Shown: positions 53,816 through 63,860 of the stretch, piece by piece
How the letters are laid out: every line of letters begins with the position of its first letter
Numbering within the stretch: the stretch's first letter is position 1
Made by a program: the position numbers and the translations under genes
Notes under the pieces: generated by a model
What the model saw: the letters and a program-made list of their open reading frames with translations, nothing else
The model's database searches: none
Told to the model about the DNA's origin: nothing
NCBI RefSeq assembly: GCF_018728565.1
Contig: NZ_JACSOI010000002.1
Coordinates: 496,001 to 560,000 of the forward strand
DNA from: Zobellia russellii
GTDB lineage: Bacteria; Bacteroidota; Bacteroidia; Flavobacteriales; Flavobacteriaceae
Reading direction: 5' to 3'
DNA length: 64,000 bases

Positions 53816-54529
53816 TTACATTTTTAAATAAAAATCTTTGGTCAGCGCAATGTATTCGTTGGTGTACTCATGCCTGCTTGTTTCAATGGTAAGTTCATTG
53901 GTCTCCGGCGCTACTTTCTCAAAACCAAACTGCAATAAACTGCGTTTTATTTTAGCGGTAGAACTTCCTTTTACATGGGTAATTCGGTTTGGGTATAAAC
54001 CATAACCGGCTGCCATTTTGAGAAAAGCGTTCTCTTCTTTAAATGGAATTATAGTGGCAAACGCCCCTTGCTTAGCCATTAATTTTGATACACCTTCCAG
54101 CAACTCATCAAAAGGTAACGATTGATTTTGTCTGGCTTTATCCCTAGCAGCGTTGCCACTTGAGACATCCTCTGCATAAAAAGGGGGGTTAGAAACAATT
54201 AAATCATACGGATCTTCCCATTCTTCCACAAATTCATCAAGACCGGCATGGTAACAAAATAAGCGATCACCCCAATCCGACATTTCAAAGTTAGATACAC
54301 ACTGTTCATACGCACCCTCATCTATTTCCAAAGCATCAATAGTATCCGCAAGGCCACGCTGGGCCAGCATTAAAGCTATTACCCCTGTGCCGGCGCCAAT
54401 ATCCAAAATAGACTCTGGGTTATTCTCAATAGATGCCCAAGCCCCTAACAGCACCCCATCTGTACCTACTTTCATGGCACATTGGTCTTGACTGATATTG
54501 AATTGTTTGAATTTAAATAGCTCGCTCAA
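53816..54529 (-). CDS. trmN6: tRNA1(Val) (adenine37-N6)-methyltransferase, TrmN6/YfiC type
   Basis: Class I SAM-dependent N6-adenine methyltransferase of 237 residues, acting on A37 of tRNA-Val. Motif I reads ILDIGAGTGVIALML, the acidic ribose-binding segment is IDALEIDEGAYEQC, and the catalytic motif IV is SNPPFY. The N-terminal FKQFNISQDQCAMKVGTDGVLLGAW is typical of this family. It is a housekeeping gene between gcdH and the LytTR pair. Confidence 0.82.
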   Translation of the reverse strand: MSELFKFKQFNISQDQCAMKVGTDGVLLGAWASIENNPESILDIGAGTGVIALMLAQRGLADTIDALEIDEGAYEQCVSNFEMSDWGDRLFCYHAGLDEFVEEWEDPYDLIVSNPPFYAEDVSSGNAARDKARQNQSLPFDELLEGVSKLMAKQGAFATIIPFKEENAFLKMAAGYGLYPNRITHVKGSSTAKIKRSLLQFGFEKVAPETNELTIETSRHEYTNEYIALTKDFYLKM

Positions 54530-54561
54530 AATAAACTGCTTTTGATAATAAAAAGGACTTA

Positions 54562-55269
54562 TTAATCCGTTAGGTTGTTAAGAATTCTACTTTTTGCATC
54601 CGCCAAATAACTTCTTCCAACGGTATATCTAATACCGCCTACCTCAACACTGTTACCTTCAACAACACTTACTTTGTCTACTGCAATAGTATAGGACCTG
54701 TGAATTCTAATGAAGTTATCTCCCGGTAACTCTTCCGTAAAACTGCTAAGTGTTCTATGTATTATATACTTTGCTGTTGGTGTAATAATTCTGATATAAT
54801 CCTTAAGACTTTCAATCACCAAAATATCATCAAGATATATCTTCTGTAGTTTCTTCTTATCCACTTTTACAAAAATAGAGGGCCTGTCTTCTTTATCCGG
54901 CACACCTCCAATTTTTTTTAACCCTATAACCCGGTTTACAGATTTAAAGAATCTTGGTAAGGAAATGGGTTTTACCAAATAATCAATAGCCTCCAATTCA
55001 AAACTCTTTAACGCATGCTCTTCGTGTGCCGTAGTCATGATAACAAAAGGCTTCTTATGTAGGGTACTTAAAAATTCCAATCCGTCAAGAAAAGGCATAT
55101 TAATATCCAAAAACATAATATCTACCTCATTATCCCTTAAAAAAGTTGATACATCAAGAGCATTTGAAAAAGTAGCTTCTAGCCGCAATTCCTTGACCCT
55201 ATTAACATAGTTCTTAATTACGTTCACCGCCAAAGGCTCATCATCTACCACAATTACTTTCAAAATCAT
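54562..55269 (-). CDS. LytTR-family response regulator
   Basis: Cytoplasmic response regulator of 235 residues. The receiver has VVDDEPLA, phospho-acceptor Asp in FLDINMPFLDG, and the KPI motif near residue 105. A LytTR DNA-binding domain follows (residues about 130-232), including DDILVIESLKDYIRI and FIRIHRSYTIAVDKV. Its start overlaps the kinase stop by 4 bp, so the two are co-translated. No target can be named from the window. Confidence 0.92.
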   Translation of the reverse strand: MILKVIVVDDEPLAVNVIKNYVNRVKELRLEATFSNALDVSTFLRDNEVDIMFLDINMPFLDGLEFLSTLHKKPFVIMTTAHEEHALKSFELEAIDYLVKPISLPRFFKSVNRVIGLKKIGGVPDKEDRPSIFVKVDKKKLQKIYLDDILVIESLKDYIRIITPTAKYIIHRTLSSFTEELPGDNFIRIHRSYTIAVDKVSVVEGNSVEVGGIRYTVGRSYLADAKSRILNNLTD

Positions 55270-56357
55270 TTTACCTTTAGCTTTAAAAACACATTGAACA
55301 TTTTATCTTCTTCAAAAATTCTTAAATCATATTCATTTTTTGCATACCCCAGCTCCAGACGCTTTTTAACATTGGAGAGCCCTATACCTCCTTTTTTTAC
55401 AGGGTAAACATATTCTTTGTTTACGAGAGGTATAGAATTAGATATTCTGAAATCCATAAAACCGTCTTCAGCCTTAATGTCAATTTTAATTTTCATCTCA
55501 CCTATATTCATACTTGCTCCATGCTTAAAGCAATTTTCAACAAGGGGAATCAGCAACATTGGAGGTATTTTACAATTGCCAAAATTACCTGAGATATTCA
55601 TATCTATCTTCAGAGAATCATCAAACCGAATACGTTCCAAATCTATATAATTTCTTATACAATTAATTTCACTGGACAAATCTTGTTGTTGCTTCTTTGT
55701 TGCGTATAACAAATAACGCATAAGCTCAGACAACTTTAAAATCACTTCCGGTGCTTGATCAGATTTTTCTAAAGTTAAAGAGTATATATTGTTTAAAGTG
55801 TTAAAAAAAAAGTGTGGAGAGACCTGCGACCTTAAAAACCTAAGTTCTGTCTTCAACTGGCGCCTTTCCAAATCATGAATCTTGCTATTTTCCCTTAACC
55901 AATCAATAGTTAATTTAATAGCTGTAAAGAATGAAATGACATAGACTTCCCCTATCATGGTCTGAACTGCATAACCAATGGTTAATGTATTAATAACCTT
56001 TGGGCCTTCTGGCATGACATCCGTACTTACCAGATAATAGGTTAAGTTATACTTTACCATTAGCATTATTAATAGTGCCAATAATATATATACGGTGTAC
56101 TGAAAATACTTTTTAGTATATATAAACTGGGGCATTAAATAGTATGCATTTACATATGCCAATAACATGTGAATAGGAAAACCAATTAAATTGGTCCGTA
56201 GAGAAAGTAAAAAGTCATCATGGATAAATGTCCATCGAAAAGTATTGAAGATAAAATAAACCGACCAAAATAATATGTGATGCCAAGGCTTAATATCACT
56301 TGTACCGTGCAAATTGGGACTGCTTAAAAACTTCCTCAATTTAAAACTCATACCCAT
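55266..56357 (-). CDS. LytS-type sensor histidine kinase
   Basis: Membrane kinase of 363 residues partnered with the LytTR regulator. Several hydrophobic helices occupy residues about 25-165. The conserved phospho-acceptor region reads LRSQVSPHFFFNTLNNIYSL. It is followed by a HATPase-type end with LLIPLVENCFKHG and KKGGIGLSNVKKRL. The first ATG is used; an alternative two codons later is equally plausible. No sensory domain is recognisable. Confidence 0.92.
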   Translation of the reverse strand: MGMSFKLRKFLSSPNLHGTSDIKPWHHILFWSVYFIFNTFRWTFIHDDFLLSLRTNLIGFPIHMLLAYVNAYYLMPQFIYTKKYFQYTVYILLALLIMLMVKYNLTYYLVSTDVMPEGPKVINTLTIGYAVQTMIGEVYVISFFTAIKLTIDWLRENSKIHDLERRQLKTELRFLRSQVSPHFFFNTLNNIYSLTLEKSDQAPEVILKLSELMRYLLYATKKQQQDLSSEINCIRNYIDLERIRFDDSLKIDMNISGNFGNCKIPPMLLIPLVENCFKHGASMNIGEMKIKIDIKAEDGFMDFRISNSIPLVNKEYVYPVKKGGIGLSNVKKRLELGYAKNEYDLRIFEEDKMFNVFLKLKVK

Positions 56358-56709
56358 TCACTAAAAACGATATTTATTCTTTCCCCTAATTAACGTTGGG
56401 CATTGATGCGTAGTTGTTAAGCTAAAAATTTTCTGACTAAACAAAATTTTAGAAATATTCAACTCAACGTTGTAAAGTAGCTTAAAAAAAGCTCCTCTGA
56501 TGTTAAATGTACTTAAAAACATTAATAGCTTGACCGCGTTTTACAATCCGCTTTGAAGTTACAAGATGTTCGGGCATACAATTTTAGTGGATTTCTCAAA
56601 ATAAACTTGAACAAAACAGAAATAAACTAACGTCCAAATTAATCCTTGTTACCTTTAATTCAAATAATGTAGTTCATTAAGAAATAAAAACAGACCAAAA
56701 AGCAAGGTT
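56358..56709. other. Divergent intergenic region
   Basis: The 352-bp gap separates the minus-strand kinase from the plus-strand CBM9-like gene and should hold both promoters. TACCTTTA (56650-56657) is one mismatch from a -7 element for the plus strand. GTTGTTAAGCT at 56413-56423 recurs exactly at 58946-58956, before SusC3. No ORF or RNA gene is seen. Confidence 0.4.
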
Positions 56710-57792
56710 ATGATAATAACTGAAGTATTACAGTTAAAAACAATAGTCCTTTTATTAAACTTTTTACTTTTTATCACAATTTCATTAGCAGCCCAAAAAA
56801 CACCCCGCACATATGTAGCTGAATACACCAATGATACAATTCATATTGATGGTAAAATGAACGAAAAATCATGGGAGAATACTGATTGGTCCCATAAATT
56901 TATAGATATCGAAGGGATAAAGAAACCTAAGTATGACACAAGGTTCAAAATGATATGGGATGATGAGTACATCTATTTTTTTGCAGAGTTAAAGGAACCA
57001 CATGTTTGGGGTACCTTAAAACAAAAAGATACCATTATCTTCTATAACAACGACTTTGAAATTTTTTTGGACCCTGATGGAGACACCCATAACTATTATG
57101 AATTTGAGATAAACGCCTTAAACACCATTTGGGACCTTTACCTATCAAAACCCTATAGAAATAATGGTCACGTTACCGATTCTTGGGATTTTAAGGGTGT
57201 AAAGACTGCTGTGACGGTAAATGGTACTTTGAACAATTTTTCCGATATTGATAAGGGATGGAACATTGAAATTGCCATACCTTGGTCTTTTACCACTGCT
57301 CCAGGCGGAACCACAAAGGTTCCCGAGGGAGAGTCATGGAGAATAAATTTTTCGCGGGTCAATTGGGATTTTGACATAGAAAATGGTCATTATAATAGAC
57401 AAAAAGATTCGTCCGGAAAATTTCTACCGGAATACAACTGGGTCTGGTCTCCGCAAGGGGTTATCAATATGCACGAGCCAGAACACTGGGGCTATGTTTT
57501 TTTCAATAAAAATTCCGATGCAACGGAATATTCAATTCCTAAAGACGAGTATATAAAATGGTATTTGTACGAACTGTACAGAAACTATAAAAAACACGGT
57601 GAAAAAGGTTGGACAAATAAAAATGGTCTACTTGAAAAAGAGGCCAATTTAATACATGGCAAGCCTGTAATTGCTGTTTTAGAAAAGAACAGTTTTGGTT
57701 TTGACATCTGGACAAAAAGTCCATTCACGAATAATAGATTAATTATACATACTGACGGAAAATTTACAACTGACTATGACCAAACCAACTAA
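56710..57792 (+). CDS. CBM9-like secreted protein
   Basis: Secreted protein of 360 residues with a signal peptide (hydrophobic residues about 10-27, ending near LAAQ). The body resembles carbohydrate-binding family 9-like proteins: IHIDGKMNEKSWENTDW at about 44-60, WDDEYIYFFAEL, FEIFLDPDGDTHNYYEFEINALNTIWD spread over about 117-143, and GWNIEIAIPW. The C-terminal 90 residues are not recognised. The stop overlaps the start of the next gene by 17 bp, so the two are coupled. It belongs to the SusC3 locus and probably binds sugar. Confidence 0.8.
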   Translation: MIITEVLQLKTIVLLLNFLLFITISLAAQKTPRTYVAEYTNDTIHIDGKMNEKSWENTDWSHKFIDIEGIKKPKYDTRFKMIWDDEYIYFFAELKEPHVWGTLKQKDTIIFYNNDFEIFLDPDGDTHNYYEFEINALNTIWDLYLSKPYRNNGHVTDSWDFKGVKTAVTVNGTLNNFSDIDKGWNIEIAIPWSFTTAPGGTTKVPEGESWRINFSRVNWDFDIENGHYNRQKDSSGKFLPEYNWVWSPQGVINMHEPEHWGYVFFNKNSDATEYSIPKDEYIKWYLYELYRNYKKHGEKGWTNKNGLLEKEANLIHGKPVIAVLEKNSFGFDIWTKSPFTNNRLIIHTDGKFTTDYDQTN

Positions 57793-58906
57793 ATTTTTAC
57801 AATTTTTACTTCTTACACTTATTACTCTTCATGTTTCATGTGAAACGAATAAAAAAGGAGAGAAACAGGAAAGTTTACTCACCACTTCAGATTTTCCATC
57901 AAAAACAGAATCATTTAAACTATGGACTTGGATAACCGCTGAAAAATCTAGAACGGATGAATCCTTTTACGAAGAGTTTAAAAAATATGGGGAAAATGGC
58001 ATTAATGCTGTTTTAATAAATACATACGGTGATCCAGAATTACTGGCTCGGTTGGTACCAATTGCCAAAAAATATAATTTAGAAGTTCATGCTTGGATGT
58101 TTACCATGAACCGCCCTGGTGATAAAGTAGCGGAACAGCACCCAGAATGGTACGCAGTAAGTAGGGATGGCAAGTCTTGCTATGACGAACCACCATATGT
58201 AGGGTATTACAAATGGCTCTGCCCCACTAGAAAAGAATCTCGGGAGCACATACTTAGTTTAATTGAAGGACTATCAAAAGTAGAAGGCGTAGCAAGCTTT
58301 CACTTAGATTATATTAGATACTCAGATATTTTTTTACCTATTGGCCTACTTCCCAAATACAACTTAAAACAAGAGACAGAATTACCCAGATATGATTTTT
58401 GTTATTGTGATGTCTGTACTTCAGAATTTGAAAAAGAACACCATAAAAATCCAAACGATTTTAGTAATCCCGCAATAGATATGGAATGGAAAAACTTTCG
58501 TTTAAACAAAGTAAAAGCCATTGTAGACGAGGCATATAAAATTACCCATGCAAATGGCAAAAATCTAACTGCAGCGGTATTTCCTTATCCAGAAATGGCA
58601 GACCACATGGTACGCCAGCGTTGGGACAAATGGAATGTAGATGCCGTTTTACCTATGATTTACAATGTATTTTACAATGAAGAAATAGATTGGATCGGTT
58701 ATGCTACAAAACAGGGAGTTGCTGATCTAGAAGGAAAAAACACTGAACTACACACAGGAATCTATGTACCGGAAATGACTCCTCAACAATTAAAGGAGGC
58801 TATGCATCAAGCAAGAAGCAATGGAGCTAAAGGCGTTTCTTTCTTTGATGGACCAGCTATTACACAAGAGCAATGGCAAGTTATAAAAGCTTCACAAAAA
58901 CCGTGA
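57776..58906 (+). CDS. GHL10-like (family-10-like) glycoside hydrolase, lipoprotein
   Basis: Putative glycosidase of 376 residues with lipobox Cys22 (HVSCETNK). A TIM barrel is suggested by LEVHAWMFTMNRPG, HPEWYAVSRDGKSCYD, and ASFHLDYIRYSD, whose acidic residue is conserved in the GHL10/YngK-like group. DAVLPMIYNVFY follows. A small CYCDVC cysteine cluster near residue 205 is typical of some members. The substrate and reaction are unknown. It overlaps the CBM9-like gene and precedes SusC3. Confidence 0.7.
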   Translation: MTKPTKFLQFLLLTLITLHVSCETNKKGEKQESLLTTSDFPSKTESFKLWTWITAEKSRTDESFYEEFKKYGENGINAVLINTYGDPELLARLVPIAKKYNLEVHAWMFTMNRPGDKVAEQHPEWYAVSRDGKSCYDEPPYVGYYKWLCPTRKESREHILSLIEGLSKVEGVASFHLDYIRYSDIFLPIGLLPKYNLKQETELPRYDFCYCDVCTSEFEKEHHKNPNDFSNPAIDMEWKNFRLNKVKAIVDEAYKITHANGKNLTAAVFPYPEMADHMVRQRWDKWNVDAVLPMIYNVFYNEEIDWIGYATKQGVADLEGKNTELHTGIYVPEMTPQQLKEAMHQARSNGAKGVSFFDGPAITQEQWQVIKASQKP

Positions 58907-58937
58907 TTATTGTTTTATTCATAAAACTTTACTTTTT

Positions 58938-58954
58938 CTTAACATGTTGTTAAG
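58938..58954. promoter_or_regulatory. Inverted repeat before SusC3
   Basis: CTTAAC (58938-58943) and GTTAAG (58949-58954) form a perfect 6-bp inverted repeat with a 5-bp spacer, about 100 bp before the SusC3 start. It may be an operator or a small transcript-end hairpin for the preceding gene. The repeated operator found before SusC1 and SusC2 is absent here. Confidence 0.35.
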
Positions 58955-59053
58955 CTTTTCACAATTGTTATTTGTCGAAATTTTTCATGATTAAACTAAA
59001 TATAAATCACCTTAATGCAGTATTTTATACAAACTAACTAAACTCAATAATTT

Positions 59054-62000
59054 ATGAACAAAAAATTCTCTAGTTTTTTGACTGTTGCCCTACTGCTTTT
59101 TTTACAAGCTGCAATAGGTCAAGACAAGAACGTATCTGGTGTAGTCACAGACGACACAGGTATACCTCTGCCAGGGGTAAACGTAGTTGAAAAAGGCACA
59201 TCTAACGGAACGTCTACCGATTTTGACGGAAACTACACAATTAGCGTTGATGCAAATGCAACTTTGGTTTTCTCTTCTTTAGGGTATAAGACTAAAGAAG
59301 TAAGTGTTAATGGTCAATCTACAATCAACACTTCGATCACTGAAGATGCCAGTGAGTTAGATGAAGTGGTAGTAACCGCTTTAGGTATTCGAAAAGAAAC
59401 AAAAGCACTAGGATACTCTCTAACTGAAGTTGACGCGGAAGAAATTGCGACCATTAAAACTCCAAATGCAATTAACTCTTTACAGGGTAAGATTGCAGGT
59501 GTAAACATCTCTCAAAATGCTACTGGTGCCGCTGGTTCAAGTAGAGTAGTAATTAGAGGTGCAAGCTCATTATCCGGCAACAACCAACCACTTTATGTAG
59601 TGGACGGTATTCCTATCGGAAACGGTAATAATGGCTCCGCCAGTTTGTGGGGAGGCTCCGATGGTGGAGATGGCATCTCCAGTTTAAACCCAGATGATAT
59701 AGAATCTATTTCGGTACTTAAAGGCGGTGCCGCTTCTGCACTGTACGGTTCTCGTGCTGCAGGTGGTGTTATTATCGTTACCACTAAATCCGGAAAAGGA
59801 CAAGACGGTTTTGGAATAGAAGTTAGCAGCTCAGTAACTTTTGACAAAGTGGACACCTCATTACAGGACTTCCAAACTGAATATGGACAAGGGGTTAGAG
59901 GTGTACGACCATCTTCGCAAAGTGCGGCATTGGATGCGGGCAGTTCTTCTTGGGGCGAGGCTTTTGATGGAGCAAACACCGTCCAATTTGATGGTGCTTC
60001 AAAACCTTACTCCTACATTGGAAACAATGTAGATAAGTTCTACAGAACGGGCTCTACCTTAATTAATACGGTAGCTATAACCAATGGGTCGGAAAACATG
60101 AGTTATAGATTGTCCGCATCAGACCTTACAAATGAAGATGTTTTACCAAATGCAGGATTGAACAGAAAATCCTTCTCTCTTAATTCAAGCGCTGTTCTGG
60201 GCGAAAAATTTACCAGTAGCGTAAATGCGAAATACATTATTGAAAAAGTTAAGAACAGACCAAGACTTTCAGATTCCCCAGGTAACGCCAACTTTTCAGT
60301 TGCTTTACTTCCCGGTAATATAGATGTTACCTCGTTACAACCATCTACCAATCCCGATGGATCAGAAAGACAATTTTCAAATAACACATTTTCTACCAAT
60401 CCATATTTTGCGGCATACAACTTCAACAATGAAGATGTAAGAAATAGAATCATTGCCTCTACTTCACTCAGGTATGACATTCTAGATTGGCTTTCCCTAA
60501 CTGGTAGAATAGGTATTGACAATGACATCATTAGAAGAACGTCTGCAGAACCGTTTGGCACGGCATACAAACCGCTGGGAGGCATTAATGAAGAAGAAAG
60601 AAGATACAATCAGGTAGATGCTGATTTAATTTTGGCTGCAGAGAAAGACATTACTGATAAATTCGCAATTTCTGGCTTAATAGGTGCCAATACCAACCAT
60701 GTTAAATCTGAAAACCTGTTCTTAGGGGGTAACGATTTTATTGTTGCCGGTCTAGAAGATATAGGAAATACAGTTAGCCAGTCTAGGAGAAGAGAATATT
60801 CCGAGAGAAAAATTGGGTCGGTTTATGGGTCTTTAGAACTGTCTTATGACAGCTGGGCATATGTAACATTTACTGGAAGAAATGACTGGTTTTCAACCCT
60901 GTCCTTCCCTGGAAAAACTACCCCTAATGATGATTTCTACCCTTCAATTAATGGTAGTTTAATTCTATCGGATGCTTTTAACATGCCTTCTTTTGTTAGC
61001 TTTCTAAAATTAAGAGGAGGTTACTCAGAAGTAGCTGGCGGTGCTCAAGATCCTTATTCGCTTGCCTTGAACTACGAGATTTTTGGAAACCCTATTAACG
61101 GGCAACCTTTAGGCAGAGTTTCTGGTAGTACAGTTCCAAATGCCAATTTAGTTGCTTTTAGCAAAAGTGAAACAGAAATTGGTTTGGATATGAGGTTCTT
61201 TAACAATAGATTATCCTTTGATGTTGCATACTACAGCAATGAAACAACCAATGACATTGTAGATGTATCAACATCATCATACTCCGGGTATTCTGGCGCA
61301 AGTGCCAATCTAGGTAAGGTAAGTAACAAAGGTGTTGAGTTCTTAGTAAGCGGCTCACCTATTAGAACAGATGACTTTTCTTGGAATGTAACAGTAAACG
61401 GTGCCTATAACGAAGGTATGGTTGTAGCAACGGACGATGTAGACTCTGATGTAAATTTAGATGAACCAAGAACCCAAAATGTTCGTATAACCCATATTGT
61501 GGGGGAAGCTTACGGAACTATTGTGGGTGTACCATACGAACGTGATGAAAATGGAACAATTATTTACGAAATAGACGGCGAAGGAGTTCCTAGAGCTGTT
61601 GAAGGTGAACGTAAAATTTTAGGAGAGGGTGTACCGCCTTTAACCTTAGGTTTCAGCAATTCATTTACCTACAAAAATTTCAACCTTAACTTTTTAATAG
61701 ATGGTAAGTTCGGCGGTCAGATATTTTCTGGTACCAACACCATACTTTATAGTAACGGTCTTCATAAGAATACTTTGGAAGGAAGAGAAAATGGTTTAAC
61801 CGTATCTGGCACCGATCAAGCAACAGGTCAGACATTTACTACTACTATTGCTCCAGAAAACCTATCTACGTATTATAGTGAAATTGCCGATATCGCAGAG
61901 GAATTCGTTGAAGATTCTGATTATATTAAGTTTAGACAATTAAGCTTAGGGTATTCTTTACCAAAGAAAGCCTTAGAAAATGTTTTCTTGACAAACGTAA

Positions 62001-62158
62001 ATGTATCCCTAATTGCTTCAAACTTATTCTACCTTAAAAGAAGTGTAGACAATATTGACCCAGAAAGCGCGTACACTGTAGGAAATTCGCAAGGTTTGGA
62101 ATATTTTGGAGTTCCATCCTCAAGGAGTTACGGTCTAACTATCAATGTAAAGTTTTAA
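59054..62158 (+). CDS. SusC3, TonB-dependent glycan transporter
   Basis: Third SusC, 1034 residues. It has a signal peptide (ending near AIGQD), a regulatory-like domain with PLPGVNVVEKGTSNG, DEVVVTALGIRKETKALGYS (the longer form typical of RagA-like members), a plug with ASALYGSRAAGGVIIVTTK over residues about 230-249, and a barrel ending in a terminal Phe. It lacks the operator shared by SusC1 and SusC2 and pairs with a SusD of a different subfamily. It likely imports a different substrate from the sulfated galactan locus. SusD3 follows after 9 bp. Confidence 0.94.
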   Translation: MNKKFSSFLTVALLLFLQAAIGQDKNVSGVVTDDTGIPLPGVNVVEKGTSNGTSTDFDGNYTISVDANATLVFSSLGYKTKEVSVNGQSTINTSITEDASELDEVVVTALGIRKETKALGYSLTEVDAEEIATIKTPNAINSLQGKIAGVNISQNATGAAGSSRVVIRGASSLSGNNQPLYVVDGIPIGNGNNGSASLWGGSDGGDGISSLNPDDIESISVLKGGAASALYGSRAAGGVIIVTTKSGKGQDGFGIEVSSSVTFDKVDTSLQDFQTEYGQGVRGVRPSSQSAALDAGSSSWGEAFDGANTVQFDGASKPYSYIGNNVDKFYRTGSTLINTVAITNGSENMSYRLSASDLTNEDVLPNAGLNRKSFSLNSSAVLGEKFTSSVNAKYIIEKVKNRPRLSDSPGNANFSVALLPGNIDVTSLQPSTNPDGSERQFSNNTFSTNPYFAAYNFNNEDVRNRIIASTSLRYDILDWLSLTGRIGIDNDIIRRTSAEPFGTAYKPLGGINEEERRYNQVDADLILAAEKDITDKFAISGLIGANTNHVKSENLFLGGNDFIVAGLEDIGNTVSQSRRREYSERKIGSVYGSLELSYDSWAYVTFTGRNDWFSTLSFPGKTTPNDDFYPSINGSLILSDAFNMPSFVSFLKLRGGYSEVAGGAQDPYSLALNYEIFGNPINGQPLGRVSGSTVPNANLVAFSKSETEIGLDMRFFNNRLSFDVAYYSNETTNDIVDVSTSSYSGYSGASANLGKVSNKGVEFLVSGSPIRTDDFSWNVTVNGAYNEGMVVATDDVDSDVNLDEPRTQNVRITHIVGEAYGTIVGVPYERDENGTIIYEIDGEGVPRAVEGERKILGEGVPPLTLGFSNSFTYKNFNLNFLIDGKFGGQIFSGTNTILYSNGLHKNTLEGRENGLTVSGTDQATGQTFTTTIAPENLSTYYSEIADIAEEFVEDSDYIKFRQLSLGYSLPKKALENVFLTNVNVSLIASNLFYLKRSVDNIDPESAYTVGNSQGLEYFGVPSSRSYGLTINVKF

Positions 62159-62167
62159 TAGAGAACT

Positions 62168-63739
62168 ATGAAAAAATCAATATATATATTAATGTTCGCA
62201 CTACTATCTGTAGGTGCATGTGACGATGGCTTTGAAGAATTAAATGTCAACCCTACCAAGCCAACTCAAGTTGCCGCTAGCAACAAGTTAACTGCCGTAA
62301 TGAAATTTATCTCTAGTGAAAGGTATGATAACTGGAGGGCCGGCATGATTTACCAATCCACAATGATGCAACATGTAGCAACAACTGCAGGTTATTGGAG
62401 TGGAGACAAATACACTTGGAACAAAGGCTATGCTTCATCTCTATTAGATAGATATTATGGAAATGCGGTAAAATCTATTGAAGATTTACAAGTACAACTA
62501 GAAGAGGAAGGTGCTCCAGAAGAGATGAAAGCTATCGTGCGAATTTTACGTGTTTTCACCTATTCGAGACTTACGGACCTCTATGGCGATATTCCATATA
62601 GTGAAGCTGGAAAGGCAGTTATTGAAGGGATTTTTCTTCCCAAATACGATGCTCAAAGTGAAATCTACCCAGATTTATTAAACGAACTGGAAGAGGCTTC
62701 CGCTGCATTAGGCTCTGGAATTTCAGAATTTGGCCCTGCAGATGTTATCTATAATGGCGATCAAGCAAAATGGAAAAGATTGGCAAATTCCTTGATGTTA
62801 CGTTTAGGTCTAAGGTTGATAAAAGTTGACCCTACAGCTTCTCAAGCGTGGGTCACAAAAGCTATAGCAGGCGGCGTAATGACTTCAAACGAAGATATTT
62901 TTTACCTACAACACGATGCTGATAATAAGAACGGTATTGGTGAAGTGTTTACGGCTGATGGCAACCCAAGAATGAGTGCCACATTTATCAACTTTCTTAA
63001 AGACAATAACGATCCAAGGTTAACCGTATTGGCATCGTTACCTGCAGAAAGAATAATTTTCAAAGAAGACCCTGAAAACCCTGGTCAGTTCATAGAAGAC
63101 AGAAGAGAGGACAGAACTGAAGAGGAAAGACTAAACCCAGATGCCCAAAGAGGTTTAGTCAATGGCAAAGATGTTCCTATGCTAGAAGAGGAAAATGTTG
63201 ATTTAGACAATTTATTCAGTAATCTAAACGACTATTCTGAACCAAACAGGTTATTAATAACTTCAGAAACAGCTCCAATGATATTCCAAACCTATGCAGA
63301 GGTAGAATTTATGCTTGCAGAAGCAAATGTAAGATGGGGGCTTGCCGGTGAAGCCGAAACGCATTACAAAAACGGTGTAACTGCCGCCATGAAACATTTA
63401 TCACTTTATGGCGAAGGAGGTGTCATTGCAGATGGTGATATCGCAGATTATCTAGCCGCTAACCCTTACGATGCTGCTAATGCCCTAGAACAGATAAACA
63501 CACAATATTGGGCTGCTACTTTTTTGAATGAATATGAAACGTTCTCAAACTGGAGAAGAACTGGCTACCCGATACTTACACCAGTTAACTACCCCGGTAA
63601 TGTTACCAACGGCACCATACCAAGAAGATTAACATATTCTGAAAGCGAACAAAGTGTTAATCCGGATAACTATGCCGCTGCAATTGCAGCTCAAGGTCCA
63701 GATGTTCTTACCACTAGAGTGTGGTGGGATGTTGAATAA
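62168..63739 (+). CDS. SusD3, SusD-like_2 family surface lipoprotein
   Basis: Lipoprotein of 523 residues (lipobox Cys18, VGACDDGF). It belongs to the SusD-like_2 branch, shown by FEELNVNPTKPT after the lipobox, RVFTYSRLTDLYGDIPYSEAG near residues 136-156, and WKRLANSLMLRLGLRL. The C-terminus has YAEVEFMLAEANVRWG and ETFSNWRRTGYPILTP. It is the surface partner of SusC3. A terminator lies about 70 bp downstream. Confidence 0.92.
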   Translation: MKKSIYILMFALLSVGACDDGFEELNVNPTKPTQVAASNKLTAVMKFISSERYDNWRAGMIYQSTMMQHVATTAGYWSGDKYTWNKGYASSLLDRYYGNAVKSIEDLQVQLEEEGAPEEMKAIVRILRVFTYSRLTDLYGDIPYSEAGKAVIEGIFLPKYDAQSEIYPDLLNELEEASAALGSGISEFGPADVIYNGDQAKWKRLANSLMLRLGLRLIKVDPTASQAWVTKAIAGGVMTSNEDIFYLQHDADNKNGIGEVFTADGNPRMSATFINFLKDNNDPRLTVLASLPAERIIFKEDPENPGQFIEDRREDRTEEERLNPDAQRGLVNGKDVPMLEEENVDLDNLFSNLNDYSEPNRLLITSETAPMIFQTYAEVEFMLAEANVRWGLAGEAETHYKNGVTAAMKHLSLYGEGGVIADGDIADYLAANPYDAANALEQINTQYWAATFLNEYETFSNWRRTGYPILTPVNYPGNVTNGTIPRRLTYSESEQSVNPDNYAAAIAAQGPDVLTTRVWWDVE

Positions 63740-63810
63740 CATCGATTAAGATTGGTTTTAGAGAGAAACCTCTCATAATAGTTTTGAGTTAATTTTTTTA
63801 TTGAGATCGA

Positions 63811-63837
63811 AAAGGAGAGGAAACTCTCCTTTTTTTT
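63811..63837 (+). terminator. Terminator after SusD3
   Basis: GGAGAG (63814-63819) pairs with CTCTCC (63824-63829) around a 4-nt loop. AAA/TTT extends the stem, and eight T follow (63830-63837). Confidence 0.88.
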
Positions 63838-63860
63838 GTATAAAATAGTATCTTGTAATT

